NCBI RefSeq assembly: GCF_003430825.1
Contig: NZ_CP024047.1
Coordinates: 1,922,001 to 1,986,000, forward strand
Origin: Natrarchaeobaculum sulfurireducens
Lineage (GTDB): Archaea > Halobacteriota > Halobacteria > Halobacteriales > Natrialbaceae
DNA: 64,000 nucleotides
Direction: 5' to 3'
The translations under genes were made by a program, and so were the position numbers. The notes beneath the pieces are model-generated. The model was not told where the DNA came from. It ran no database searches and saw only the letters and a list, made by a program, of their open reading frames with translations. Of the stretch, positions 19,050 through 27,731 are shown one piece after another (positions within the stretch are counted from its first letter, which is position 1; every line of letters starts with the position of its first letter).

Positions 19050-19775
19050 ATGAAGATCCGTGGTGAGCGCGAGTGCACGGAGTGTGGAACTCGCTGGTCG
19101 TACTACGAGACGGGGAGTGTTGGCTGTCCGGCCTGTGGGAGCCTCCACAGCGTCGGTTTGGACGAGCGAACCGAACATACCGACCTTCAGGTTGAGTTCG
19201 ACCTGACCGCCGTTCGCAACGACGTCGACGACGCTGCTCACGACGAACTCGGCGAGCGGGCCCAAAAGGCGTGTCGCGAATACGTCCGTCAACGCGGGTT
19301 CGTCAACGCAGGTGATCTTCGCGAACTGGACGACACGTACCTCGCCGCGAGCGAACTGCTGTACGTCGCGGACGTCGTCGCCCGGGAACGGTCGCTGGCC
19401 GAACACGAAGAACTCTATTTTCTCTCGCTGTTACGCGATGCAGACGACGGTAAGCGGCCGCCTGTCGAAGAAGTGCCACGTTCGCTCCGGTCGGGACGCG
19501 GACTCGCCTACGCGAACGCCGTTCGGGACTACCGCCGCGACGTTCGAACCTGGACGGAAGGCCGAACGCTGACGCCGGACGAACGAAGCGCCCTCGAGAC
19601 GCTCGGCGAACACGCCAAACGCTTTCGGGTGCTCGACGGCGACGTCGACCCCCAGTCGGCCGAGCGGTTGATCCAGGCGACACGACACCTCGCAAACGGG
19701 CTTCGGGGAGACGACGTCGCGTTCTCAGAGGCACAGGAACGCCTCGAGTCCCTCGAGGGAGACTTACTCGAGTAA
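19050..19775 (+). CDS. Zinc-ribbon hypothetical protein (haloarchaeal family)
   Basis: The 241-residue protein opens with a zinc ribbon, CTECGTRWSYYETGSVGCPACG, preceded by only eight residues. The rest is acidic and mostly helical, with a TPDERSALETLGEHAKRF segment and a C-terminal heptad-like AQERLESLEGDLLE. I believe it belongs to a haloarchaea-restricted DUF family but cannot assign a function. The ATG at 19050 places the zinc ribbon at the very N-terminus; 41 upstream in-frame codons are not halophilic in composition. It converges on folD with a 21-base gap. Confidence 0.82.
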   Translation: MKIRGERECTECGTRWSYYETGSVGCPACGSLHSVGLDERTEHTDLQVEFDLTAVRNDVDDAAHDELGERAQKACREYVRQRGFVNAGDLRELDDTYLAASELLYVADVVARERSLAEHEELYFLSLLRDADDGKRPPVEEVPRSLRSGRGLAYANAVRDYRRDVRTWTEGRTLTPDERSALETLGEHAKRFRVLDGDVDPQSAERLIQATRHLANGLRGDDVAFSEAQERLESLEGDLLE

Positions 19776-19796
19776 CGGACACGACAGAACGGGCGA

Positions 19797-20690
19797 TCAG
19801 GGCAGGTCCACGTCGACGTTTTCCTGGAGGCTCGCGGCTTTGACGGTGTTGTAGAGCAACATCGCACGGGTCATCGGCCCGACGCCGCCAGGGACGGGCG
19901 TGATCGCGCTGGCCTTCGCTTTCGCACTCTCGAACTCGACGTCACCGACGAGTTCGTAGCCCTTCTCGGTGTCGGCCTCGACGCGGTTGACTCCGACGTC
20001 GATTACGACGGCACCCTCGCCGACCATCGAGCCGTCGACGAGTTCGGGGACGCCGGCCGCGGCAACGACGATGTCAGCACGGCGGGTTTTCTCGACTAAC
20101 TTCTCGGTTCGGGAGTGACAGACCGTTACCGTTGCGTTCCCGTCGTCGGCCTTTTGAACCAGGAGGTTGGCCAGCGGCTTGCCGACGATGTCGGATCGGC
20201 CGACGATGGTTACGTCCGCGCCCTCGAGGTCGACGTCGACCGACTCGAGCAGCTTCTGGACGCCGTGGGGCGTACAGGGGCGAAAGCGGGCGTCGCCGGC
20301 GACGAGCCGGCCGACGTTCTCGGGGTGGAAGCCGTCGACGTCTTTTGCGGGGTCGACGCGGTCGATCACGTCACGGTAGTCGACGTGGTCCGGGACGGGC
20401 GACTGGACGATGTAACCGTGGACGTCGTCATCAGCGTTCAGATCCGCGATGGCGTCGTAGAGTTCCTCGGCGGGTGCGTCGCCGTCGATCTCGACGTGGA
20501 TCCCGTCGATTCCGACCTCTTCGCAGTCCCGCTGTTTCATGTTTACGTACGTCTGGCTCGCAGGGTCCTCACCCATCAACACCGTCGCCAGACCGGGGCG
20601 TGCACCCGCGTCGGCGAGCGTCTCGATCGCATCCTGTAAGTCCTCGCGGAGCTGGCTCGCGACGGCCTTGCCGTCGATAATCTCGGTCAT
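19797..20690 (-). CDS. folD: Methylene-tetrahydrofolate dehydrogenase / methenyl-tetrahydrofolate cyclohydrolase
   Basis: The 297-residue bifunctional enzyme oxidises 5,10-methylene-tetrahydrofolate and hydrolyses the methenyl form, linking serine-derived C1 units to formyl-folate. Family motifs include SQTYVNMKQRDCEEVGI with the catalytic lysine, VQSPVPDHVD, DVDGFHPENVGRL, the nucleotide-binding VTIVGRSDIVGKPLANLL, and the C-terminal TPVPGGVGPMT. The ATG at 20690 is preferred over the GTG three bases upstream. It sits downstream of glyA on the same strand, 172 bases away, so the two C1 genes are neighbours and may be co-expressed. Confidence 0.97.
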   Translation of the reverse strand: MTEIIDGKAVASQLREDLQDAIETLADAGARPGLATVLMGEDPASQTYVNMKQRDCEEVGIDGIHVEIDGDAPAEELYDAIADLNADDDVHGYIVQSPVPDHVDYRDVIDRVDPAKDVDGFHPENVGRLVAGDARFRPCTPHGVQKLLESVDVDLEGADVTIVGRSDIVGKPLANLLVQKADDGNATVTVCHSRTEKLVEKTRRADIVVAAAGVPELVDGSMVGEGAVVIDVGVNRVEADTEKGYELVGDVEFESAKAKASAITPVPGGVGPMTRAMLLYNTVKAASLQENVDVDLP

Positions 20691-20862
20691 CACTCGAGTT
20701 GGTGACCGCGACGCTATTCAACGCTCGGGTTCGTGCCCAAAATGCGGCTATTCGTGCTCGCGTATGCGCACGCTCGTGGATAGGTGTGTGGGTATGGCTC
20801 GCCCCAGTCGCTACGGCGTCGGTACCCTTTCGTTCCGGTCATTCCACCCTCGCGTGCTGTGT

Positions 20863-22110
20863 CTACTCATAAAGTGGGTTCGCCTCACACAGCGTCGCGA
20901 CTTCCTCGCGGACCTCCTCGATGACAGCCTCGTCGTCGGGAGCGTCGACCACGCGAGTGATCAGGTCGGCGACCGTTCGACAGTCGTCCTCGTCGAAACC
21001 GCGGGTAGTCAGCCCCGGCGTACCGGCACGGATTCCCGACGGGTCGAACGCCGAGCGCGTCTCGCCGGGCACCGTATTGCCGTTGAGAACGATTCCCGCT
21101 TCTTCGAGAGCGACCTCGGCGTCGCCACCGGTCGTCTCGGGGTGGCTCTCACGCAGGTCGACGAGCACCAGGTGGTTGTCGGTGCCGCCGGAAACCAGCG
21201 AGAACCCGTTCTCGACGAGACGCTCGCCGAGTGCCTTCGCGTTCGCGACGGTCTGTTCGGCGTACTCCTCGAATTCCGGCTCGAGGGCTTCTTTGAACCC
21301 GACGGCCTTGCCGGCGACGTTGTGCATGAGCGGGCCACCCTGACCGCCGGGGAAGACGGCGGCGTCGATGTCGTCGGCGTACTCTTCGTTGCACATGACG
21401 ATCCCGCCGCGGCCGGCGCGGATGGTCTTGTGGGTCGAGCCGGTGACGAAGTCCGCGACGCCGACCGGCGAGGAGTGGACACCCGCGGCGACCAGTCCTG
21501 TGATGTGGGCGATGTCCGCGAGGTGAAGCGCGTCGACGTCGTCGGCGACGTCTTGAATCCGTTCCCAGTCGATATCACGCGGGTACGCAGAGTACCCCGA
21601 AACGATGATATCGGGGTCGAACTCGCCGGCGAGGTCGGCGAGCCCCTCGTAGTCGAGGTAGCCCGTCTCCGCATCGACCTCGTACTGCTCGACGTCGTAG
21701 AACTGGCCGACGAAGTTTGCCGGATGGCCGTGGCTGAGGTGGCCCCCATGAGTCAGATCGAGCGAGAGGATCTTGTCGCCGGGCTCCAACATTGCGAAGT
21801 AAACGGCCTGGTTGGCTTGCGTGCCGGAGTGAGGCTGGACGTTAACGTGCTCGGCGCCGAACAGCTCTGTCGCACGATCGATCGCGAGTCGTTCGATCTC
21901 GTCTGCGTACTCACAGCCGCCATAGTAGCGCGATCCGGGATAGCCCTCGGCGTACTTGTTCGTCAGGACGCTCCCCTGTGCGTCGACGACGGCGCGGCTG
22001 ACGTGGTTCTCGCTTGCGATCATCTGCAGCGACTCTCGCTGGCGGGTTACCTCTCCTTCGAGTGCGTCGGCAACGGCGGGATCGACCTCCCGAACGTGCT
22101 CGTGCTCCAT
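20863..22110 (-). CDS. glyA: Serine hydroxymethyltransferase
   Basis: The 415-residue PLP enzyme splits serine to glycine and loads the C1 unit on tetrahydrofolate. Markers are MIASENHVSRAV, NKYAEGYPGSRYYGGCEY, NVQPHSGTQAN, DLTHGGHLSHG, and the PLP lysine Lys228 in VTGSTHKTIRAGRGG. The length equals that of typical prokaryotic SHMT. A TATAAG-type box lies about 25-30 nt before the ATG at 22110, which indicates a leaderless transcript. Together with folD, thyA and DHFR in this window it closes the thymidylate folate cycle. Confidence 0.97.
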   Translation of the reverse strand: MEHEHVREVDPAVADALEGEVTRQRESLQMIASENHVSRAVVDAQGSVLTNKYAEGYPGSRYYGGCEYADEIERLAIDRATELFGAEHVNVQPHSGTQANQAVYFAMLEPGDKILSLDLTHGGHLSHGHPANFVGQFYDVEQYEVDAETGYLDYEGLADLAGEFDPDIIVSGYSAYPRDIDWERIQDVADDVDALHLADIAHITGLVAAGVHSSPVGVADFVTGSTHKTIRAGRGGIVMCNEEYADDIDAAVFPGGQGGPLMHNVAGKAVGFKEALEPEFEEYAEQTVANAKALGERLVENGFSLVSGGTDNHLVLVDLRESHPETTGGDAEVALEEAGIVLNGNTVPGETRSAFDPSGIRAGTPGLTTRGFDEDDCRTVADLITRVVDAPDDEAVIEEVREEVATLCEANPLYE

Positions 22111-22133
22111 GTGCGATGTGGCGACTGGCGGCT

Positions 22134-22142
22134 GTATAAGTG
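22134..22142 (-). promoter_or_regulatory. TATA box of glyA
   Basis: CACTTATAC on the minus strand lies 24-32 nt before the glyA ATG, the expected spacing for a leaderless haloarchaeal gene. Confidence 0.55.
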
Positions 22143-22246
22143 TACCTTTCCCGTTCAGAAGCGCCGCAACGTTACCAGAACTTGGATATTGTTGGTTATT
22201 TCCGATCGATACAACTAAAACCTATGGTCGCCATTCGAGTTACTGA

Positions 22247-24400
22247 ATGATCGAGTGGGAGATGACTTCCCGTGGGCTTCGGGTCACGGACGCAGACAAC
22301 GCCGAAGTAGTGATATGCGGCGAAGACGTCACCGTCGACGACACGGAGAGTGACGTTTCCCGGCCAGTCGACGAAACGATCTGCGTCACTGCACGATCGC
22401 TCGAGTTTCCACATGCCGTCGTCTACGCGTTCGCACTCGAGTCAGACGAACGATACGAGCTGGATCCACAGGGCGAACCGCTCTCGTTGCCGGCTCGCGA
22501 GTACGTCGTCGACGTCGATACGGAGATCAAGAGTTACCTTCGGTTCACCAGCACGGCGACGATCGAACGAACCGCAGACTTCGAATCGATCGTCGTCTCG
22601 TTCCCGGAGCTGACGCGCGTCGTCCTCGGGTTCCGCAGCCGACACGAACTCCCTGCCGAAAGCATTACCGTTCCCGACTCACCGATCGCGCTTGCGCGGG
22701 CAGTGACATATTTGGCTGCCTCACACAAAACCTCGAGTCCAGACCGCACCTATCCGACACTCCGGGGCCATCCGCCCCTGCTCGAGTCGGGAGATCGTCT
22801 CGACGTCCCTGAGTGCGTTCAGGCGAGAAATCCGGAGTCGGGTATCGAACTCTTCGTACCTCCGAACTACGAGTCGGTGTACGTCGTCGCACCACTTGCG
22901 TACTATCTCCAGGCGACGGTTCGGCCGATCGAAGCGAGTACGAACCGCACGTTTCGACCTCAACTTCGCGTTCCAGCGTTCGGAGTCGACGAGCCACTTC
23001 CGAGGATGCCCGACCTCGAGGAAGCCGTCACCAGACTGCTCAGGAAGACGTTCTTTCTCGAATGTCTCGTCCGAAACGCCGGGCCGTACGGGACGAGCCT
23101 CTCGGAGTCGTGGCTGCTCGAGGAGGTCGGTCTCAACGCCGAGACGCTTTACGAGGCGTCTCCACAGCGGCGACTTGCGGGGTATCTCGACGTGCCGTTT
23201 TCTGCGATTCACAGCCACCTGCCTGAGTGGCATCTATCGACGTACGTCACCCCCAGCTACGACCGACTGGAAGCCCTGCCGTTTTTGCTCGATCGGTTGA
23301 GCCTAATCTACACGCCACGCACCTCCGAGCTAGCGGGACGAGAACTCGTCGAGCGATCACTCGACGAGTTCTACCGGGGTCGAGCCGAGACGACGACTTC
23401 TCCTCGAGACGAGGTCCGTCCAGGCGAAGAGCCGTCGGCTCAGTGTCGGGCAAGCGACGGACAGGTCGCCTCCGTCGATGTCGTCAAACCTCATCTCCGT
23501 CACGGTCGCGTCCACGGCTGGCTCGCTGACGGCGTGCCAATCGATGTCTTCAAAACCACAACCGCTGCCTACGAGAATCGACTCGCGTACCTCGAACGCA
23601 ACAGCGATCAGACGTCGATTCGAGTCGTCCTGAACGATCCTGACATGGCCGGTGAACGTGCCACCGTCGCCGAAATCTATCGGCAACGAAGCGACGAACT
23701 CCCGATGGACGTAACCGTCGAAGAGTCACTCCGAACAGCAGAGCTCGCACGCATTTTCGAATCCAATCACGATTTCGTTCACTACATCGGCCACTGCGAA
23801 ACCGATGGACTCCGCTGTTCAGATGGGTACCTCTCGACCTCGAGCATCGACCGCTGTCGCGTCCAGACGTTCTTTCTCAACGCGTGTGGCTCGTTCTACG
23901 AGGGGGCGTCGCTGATCGAACGCGGTAGCGTCGCTGGCGCCGTTACGATCACTCAGGTCCTGAACGATCACGCGGTCCGAGTCGGTTCGACGTTCGCGAA
24001 ACTCCTCGTTCACGGCTTCAGCATCGAGCGAGCGATGCAACTCGCGAGGCGACGCATTATGATGGGCAAAGACTACGCGGTCGTCGGTGACGGAACACAC
24101 TCGCTCACTCAGGGCGAACACCGCGTACCGACGACGCTGACCATCGAGGCACTCAAGAACACCACCAGTCGCGACGAGCACTATCAGGTGACATTCGACT
24201 GCTATTCCGCTCGCATCACTGGATCGTACTACTTTCCACACACCGAAAACAACGATCGCGCGTACCTCTGTGGGCAACAATCACAGTTCGAACTCTCGCG
24301 ATCGGAACTCGCCACGGTGCTCAAAGAAACCGAAGCGTCGGTGATCTACAACGGCGACCTCTACTGGTCCGAGGATCTCGGAGAAGCGTTTAGCTGTTAG
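22247..24400 (+). CDS. CHAT-domain (caspase-like peptidase) protein
   Basis: The 717-residue protein has a C-terminal CHAT domain (about 430-625). The catalytic His is His516 in FVHYIGHCETDG, followed by the GYLS turn. The nucleophile is Cys547 in FFLNACGS. A family-typical tail follows: AGAVTITQVLNDHAVRVGSTFAKLLVHGFSIERAMQLAR, then VVGDGTHSL. CHAT proteins are clan CD cysteine peptidases related to caspases and separase. The N-terminal 420 residues match nothing I recognise and show no signal peptide or membrane span, so it is probably cytoplasmic. About 80 residues follow the CHAT core. It is divergent from glyA across a 136-base promoter region and monocistronic, with no obvious gasdermin or partner next to it. 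Peptidase identity is inferred from the dyad and fold motifs. Confidence 0.85.
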   Translation: MIEWEMTSRGLRVTDADNAEVVICGEDVTVDDTESDVSRPVDETICVTARSLEFPHAVVYAFALESDERYELDPQGEPLSLPAREYVVDVDTEIKSYLRFTSTATIERTADFESIVVSFPELTRVVLGFRSRHELPAESITVPDSPIALARAVTYLAASHKTSSPDRTYPTLRGHPPLLESGDRLDVPECVQARNPESGIELFVPPNYESVYVVAPLAYYLQATVRPIEASTNRTFRPQLRVPAFGVDEPLPRMPDLEEAVTRLLRKTFFLECLVRNAGPYGTSLSESWLLEEVGLNAETLYEASPQRRLAGYLDVPFSAIHSHLPEWHLSTYVTPSYDRLEALPFLLDRLSLIYTPRTSELAGRELVERSLDEFYRGRAETTTSPRDEVRPGEEPSAQCRASDGQVASVDVVKPHLRHGRVHGWLADGVPIDVFKTTTAAYENRLAYLERNSDQTSIRVVLNDPDMAGERATVAEIYRQRSDELPMDVTVEESLRTAELARIFESNHDFVHYIGHCETDGLRCSDGYLSTSSIDRCRVQTFFLNACGSFYEGASLIERGSVAGAVTITQVLNDHAVRVGSTFAKLLVHGFSIERAMQLARRRIMMGKDYAVVGDGTHSLTQGEHRVPTTLTIEALKNTTSRDEHYQVTFDCYSARITGSYYFPHTENNDRAYLCGQQSQFELSRSELATVLKETEASVIYNGDLYWSEDLGEAFSC

Positions 24401-24829
24401 GGTCCACCGTACGTACTCACTCGTTGTGCTCGCACTGACCGTAGCTGCCACGCTCGCGATTCACTCGACCGAGACCCGGCTAGTATGCGTTCGATCGCCT
24501 CTCCCCATTGCCAAGGGTGACACGTACCCATACGTTAGTGTGATAACAGGTCGGCCATAAATAATTTCCGTCATCAGCCATCTGCCGGACGTGGACCCGG
24601 AAAGGTCGACGATCCAATCGACTGATTCAGCAGATCACCACTGGGACCGTATCCACGGAGTTGTGTATCGGATCGGAAGTCGAACTGGAGGGACTGAAAC
24701 TGCCGATAGAGTCGGAATAGCAATACAATTTGAGACAAAAATTACCGGTAGACACGAGAGATGAGAAGTTATGCCGTGCAAACGGCCGCCAAAATTAAGT
24801 ACTCGATGGCCGTTTAGTTCTGTATACGC
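24401..24829. other. Intergenic region upstream of the TbsP-like gene
   Basis: No gene seen in 429 bases. The right part is AT-rich for this genome (24715-24800). It holds an inverted repeat, AAACGGCC (24780-24787) and GGCCGTTT (24808-24815), around an AAAATTAAGT TATA-like box. Confidence 0.5.
24780..24815 (+). promoter_or_regulatory. Promoter with inverted-repeat operator of the TbsP-like gene
   Basis: AAACGGCC and GGCCGTTT form a perfect 8-bp inverted repeat with centres 28 bases apart. It embraces the TATA-like AAAATTAAGT (24791-24800) and ends 14 bases before the ATG. The layout suggests autoregulation by a dimeric DNA-binding protein. Confidence 0.5.
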
Positions 24830-25648
24830 ATGGCCTCGAATTTACTCAATCACCAGATTGATGATATCCTCGAGACAGTTCTCGAGGAGGCGAGTGGGGA
24901 CGTCTACATGGTCAATCCGTCGTGGGATGCGATCGAAAAGTTCGTCGCCGTCACCACCGACTTCGACGGCTCCGTGCCGTCGGTCCACATGCTCGCCGAT
25001 GAACGAACGCTCAAAGACGTGATGGATGACTTCATCGTGGCCTCGAACGCCGCTGACCTCATCAGCGAGGACGCCCTCGCCCTGCGAACGCTCGAGGAAG
25101 CCCCCGAGAACTCGCTTTTGGTCACCGATGAACGCGTCGTCGCCGTCGTCCACGCCGGCGACCGCGTCGGTGGACTCACCACCGACGACGCGAGTTTCGT
25201 CGCGGATACCCACGACACCTACGCCGATCGCTGGGCCGACGCCTCGACGTTCAACCTCCGGACCCCGCCGATCACGGCCGTCCGCGAGACGCTGGCCGAC
25301 GAGATCAGTCCCGGTGCCGAGGACGACTTCACCGCTATCCTGAACTCGCTCGAGACCGCCCGCGGCGACGGCGACGGACTCGACGAGGTCACGATTTCGC
25401 TGCTGGTCGCCGCCAAAAACGAGGCGTTGTTGTACGACATCAGCAAGTGGGGTGAGGACGTCGGCATCGCCTCGAAGGCGACGTTCAGCCGAACGAAAAC
25501 CAAACTCGAGGACATGGGTCTGATCGACACCGAGAAGGTCCCGATCGACGTCGGCCGTCCCCGTCTGCGCCTGAAGATCGGCGATGACCGACTTCGCGAG
25601 GCCGATAACGGCCAGCTTGCGACGGTAGCCCAGTCGATTCTCAACTAA
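24830..25648 (+). CDS. TbsP-type (DUF5821) transcriptional regulator
   Basis: The 272-residue protein fits the haloarchaeal DUF5821/TbsP family, a TrmB-like regulator. The N-terminal two thirds form an acidic sensor-like domain (LLNHQIDDILETVLEEA to about residue 190). The C-terminus has a winged-helix stretch, EVTISLLVAAKNEALLYDISKWGEDVGIASKATFSRTKTKLEDMGLI. In Haloferax, TbsP works with TrmB on glycolytic and gluconeogenic genes; that role is inferred here from family membership. An inverted repeat surrounds its own TATA region. Confidence 0.82.
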   Translation: MASNLLNHQIDDILETVLEEASGDVYMVNPSWDAIEKFVAVTTDFDGSVPSVHMLADERTLKDVMDDFIVASNAADLISEDALALRTLEEAPENSLLVTDERVVAVVHAGDRVGGLTTDDASFVADTHDTYADRWADASTFNLRTPPITAVRETLADEISPGAEDDFTAILNSLETARGDGDGLDEVTISLLVAAKNEALLYDISKWGEDVGIASKATFSRTKTKLEDMGLIDTEKVPIDVGRPRLRLKIGDDRLREADNGQLATVAQSILN

Positions 25649-25912
25649 CAACCCCGTACTCTACAGTTTGACGCGCCGACAGCAGCGTAGCTTCCCTACG
25701 GGGCGCTTTCCTCCGATAACCGGTTGATCGAAACACTCTTTTTCCGTTCAGGACACGGTGTGTTCCCCATATCAGTCGTCGGCTCTCGCTCCCTTCGATC
25801 GCTTGCGGTGCGTGTCGGTTGGGTCCTGCCCTCCCCTGGCGCGGCCGCGTTTCTGGTGACCGGCTCTGTCGCGTGACGCAAACCCCAAGTCCCCGCCACG
25901 AGAGGCTCGAGT

Positions 25913-26617
25913 ATGTACGAGGCCGTCCACGCCTATCCCGACGGAGAGAGCACGGTCGCCCGGTTCGCGAAGACGGCGGCCGACTACGGCTTCGAGGGCG
26001 TGGTCGTTCGCAACGGCGCGAGCGCTCGAGCCGACGTCGACCCCGACGAGATCCAGGAGGCCTACGGGGTCGACGTCGTTTCCGGCGTCGAGGTGCAAAC
26101 GGACGACCCCCAGCGAGCCGGCGGCGCGGTAGGTAACTACCGGACTGACGAGACGCTCGTTATCGTGGCCGGCGGGACGAACCAGATGAACCGCTTTGCC
26201 GTCGAAAACGAGAAGGTGGATGTCCTTGCCCATCCCATGGCCGGGCGTGGCGATGTCAACCACGTCATGGTGAAAGCCGCCGTCGAGAACGGCGTTCGTC
26301 TCGAGTTCGACCTCGCGAACGTCTTGCGGGTCCACGGTGGTCGGCGGGTACGGGCCGTCCAGTCGCTTCGCAAGCTCTGGGAGTTGGTCGACTACTACGA
26401 CGCACCGTACGTAGTGAGCGCAACGCCCCGATCACATCTCGAGCTCCGTGCTCCCCGGGAACTCCGAGCTGTCGGCGATCAGATCGGACTCTCCGAGTCG
26501 GGCGTCGACGAGGGGCTGACCGAATGGGGCCGACTTGCGGAACGCAACCGGCGGATCCACTCCGAGTCGTTCATTGAGCCGGGCGTCAAACGAGGGAGAT
26601 ATGAAGAAGAGTCTTGA
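25913..26617 (+). CDS. rnp3: Ribonuclease P protein component 3 (Rpp30)
   Basis: The 234-residue protein has the PHP-like TIM-barrel of archaeal Rpp30, with ADYGFEGVVVRN, VVSGVEVQ, VDVLAHPMAGRGDVNHVMVKAAVENGV and the terminal SATPRSHLELRAPRELRAVGDQIG. With Pop5 it activates the RNase P RNA to mature tRNA 5' ends. It heads the conserved operon rnp3-methyltransferase-rnp2-psmA-SBDS and overlaps the methyltransferase start by 17 bases. Confidence 0.95.
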   Translation: MYEAVHAYPDGESTVARFAKTAADYGFEGVVVRNGASARADVDPDEIQEAYGVDVVSGVEVQTDDPQRAGGAVGNYRTDETLVIVAGGTNQMNRFAVENEKVDVLAHPMAGRGDVNHVMVKAAVENGVRLEFDLANVLRVHGGRRVRAVQSLRKLWELVDYYDAPYVVSATPRSHLELRAPRELRAVGDQIGLSESGVDEGLTEWGRLAERNRRIHSESFIEPGVKRGRYEEES

Positions 26618-27245
26618 GGACCACGCCGCTCGGTTCGACGAGCTAGCAGACGAGTACGACGAGTCGAACGCCGACGAGTACCGCGCCTGTGCGAATCTGG
26701 TGATCGAACACGCCGCGCCGGCGGCCGACGAAGTCGTCCTCGATCTGGGGACAGGAACGGGAGCGATCGCACTCGCGCTCGCTCCGGACGCAACGCGCGT
26801 CGTCGGTCGCGATATCAGCGACGGCATGATGGAGCGCGCGGCGGAGAAAGCCACCGAACAGGGCCTCGAGAACGTAGCGTTCGACTACGGGACCTTCCGG
26901 GACCCCGCCTACGACGGGCCAGTCGACATCGTCACCTCGAACTTCGCGATGCATCACCTCTCGGATACCGAGAAACGGGAAGCGATCGCCGTCATCGCCG
27001 AACTCGAGCCCCGGAAGTTCGTTCTCGGCGATGTAATGTTCTTCGGTGAGCCGGATCCCGACGAGCCGTTTTACTCGCCGGCGGTCGACGACCCCGCGAC
27101 CGTCGGTCTGCTCGCCGACGCCTTCACCGACGTCGGCTTCTCGCTGACGGCCGTCGAACGTGTTCACGACCAGGTCGGCGTTCTCGTCGCCGAGCGGTCA
27201 CCATCCGATTCAGCGACACCGACGAAGCCAGCGCAGGACGAATGA
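26601..27245 (+). CDS. Class I SAM-dependent methyltransferase
   Basis: The 214-residue protein carries a Rossmann-type SAM site: VLDLGTGTGAIALAL (motif I), VVGRDISDGMMERA (motif II), and DIVTSNFAMHHL (motif IV). Such a methyltransferase lies between rnp3 and rnp2 in many haloarchaea, but its substrate is unknown; tRNA, rRNA or a small molecule are possible. The chosen ATG gives MKKSLEDHAARFDE and overlaps the end of rnp3. The stop overlaps the rnp2 start as ATGA, so translation is coupled. Confidence 0.9.
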   Translation: MKKSLEDHAARFDELADEYDESNADEYRACANLVIEHAAPAADEVVLDLGTGTGAIALALAPDATRVVGRDISDGMMERAAEKATEQGLENVAFDYGTFRDPAYDGPVDIVTSNFAMHHLSDTEKREAIAVIAELEPRKFVLGDVMFFGEPDPDEPFYSPAVDDPATVGLLADAFTDVGFSLTAVERVHDQVGVLVAERSPSDSATPTKPAQDE

Positions 27246-27727
27246 AACACCTCCCCAAACACCTCCAGCCGCGCTGGCGCTACCTCGCGATCGGTCTCGA
27301 GGCGTGGCCGGACGCCGAGATCGACCGACGCGCGTTCCAGCGTGAAGTCTGGTACGCCGGTCAGAACCTACTTGGCGATCCAGGAAGTGCGGCCGCCGAC
27401 CTCTCCGTCATCAGATTCACGTTCGCCAACGGTGAGGGTGAAGCGCTGGTCAGGGTCCGTCGCGGCGAGACAGAACCGGCTCGAGCGGCGATCGCCTGTA
27501 TCGACGAGATCGACGGGGCAGCGGTCGGGGTCCGGATTCGCGGTATCAGTGGCACGATCCGTGCCGCTGAAGAAAACTATTTAGGACGCCGTGGGCAAGT
27601 CACGGAAGAGAGAAACGTCGTGTTCGGGAACGAAGAGCGAGTCGCCGTCGTGTGCGATGGATCTGCAGACGTACGACTCGATGAGGCGTTCACGGGCGCG
27701 ACAGACCTCGATTACGATTTAGCGTGA
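27242..27727 (+). CDS. rnp2: Ribonuclease P protein component 2 (Pop5)
   Basis: The 161-residue protein begins MKHLPKHLQPRWRYLAIGLE, the typical archaeal Pop5 start. It continues with an RRM-like ferredoxin fold (FANGEGEALVRVRRGETEPARAAIACI and the GISGTIRAAEENYLG helix). It pairs with Rpp30 on the RNase P RNA. The acidic tail of about 45 residues after the fold is a haloarchaeal addition. ATGA overlap with the upstream methyltransferase; psmA follows 4 bases after the stop. Confidence 0.95.
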   Translation: MKHLPKHLQPRWRYLAIGLEAWPDAEIDRRAFQREVWYAGQNLLGDPGSAAADLSVIRFTFANGEGEALVRVRRGETEPARAAIACIDEIDGAAVGVRIRGISGTIRAAEENYLGRRGQVTEERNVVFGNEERVAVVCDGSADVRLDEAFTGATDLDYDLA

Positions 27728-27731
27728 TACT

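Noticed and set aside
20539-22218. A 559-codon plus-strand frame across folD-glyA
   Set aside because: It lies antisense to glyA and the start of folD, and matches no family.
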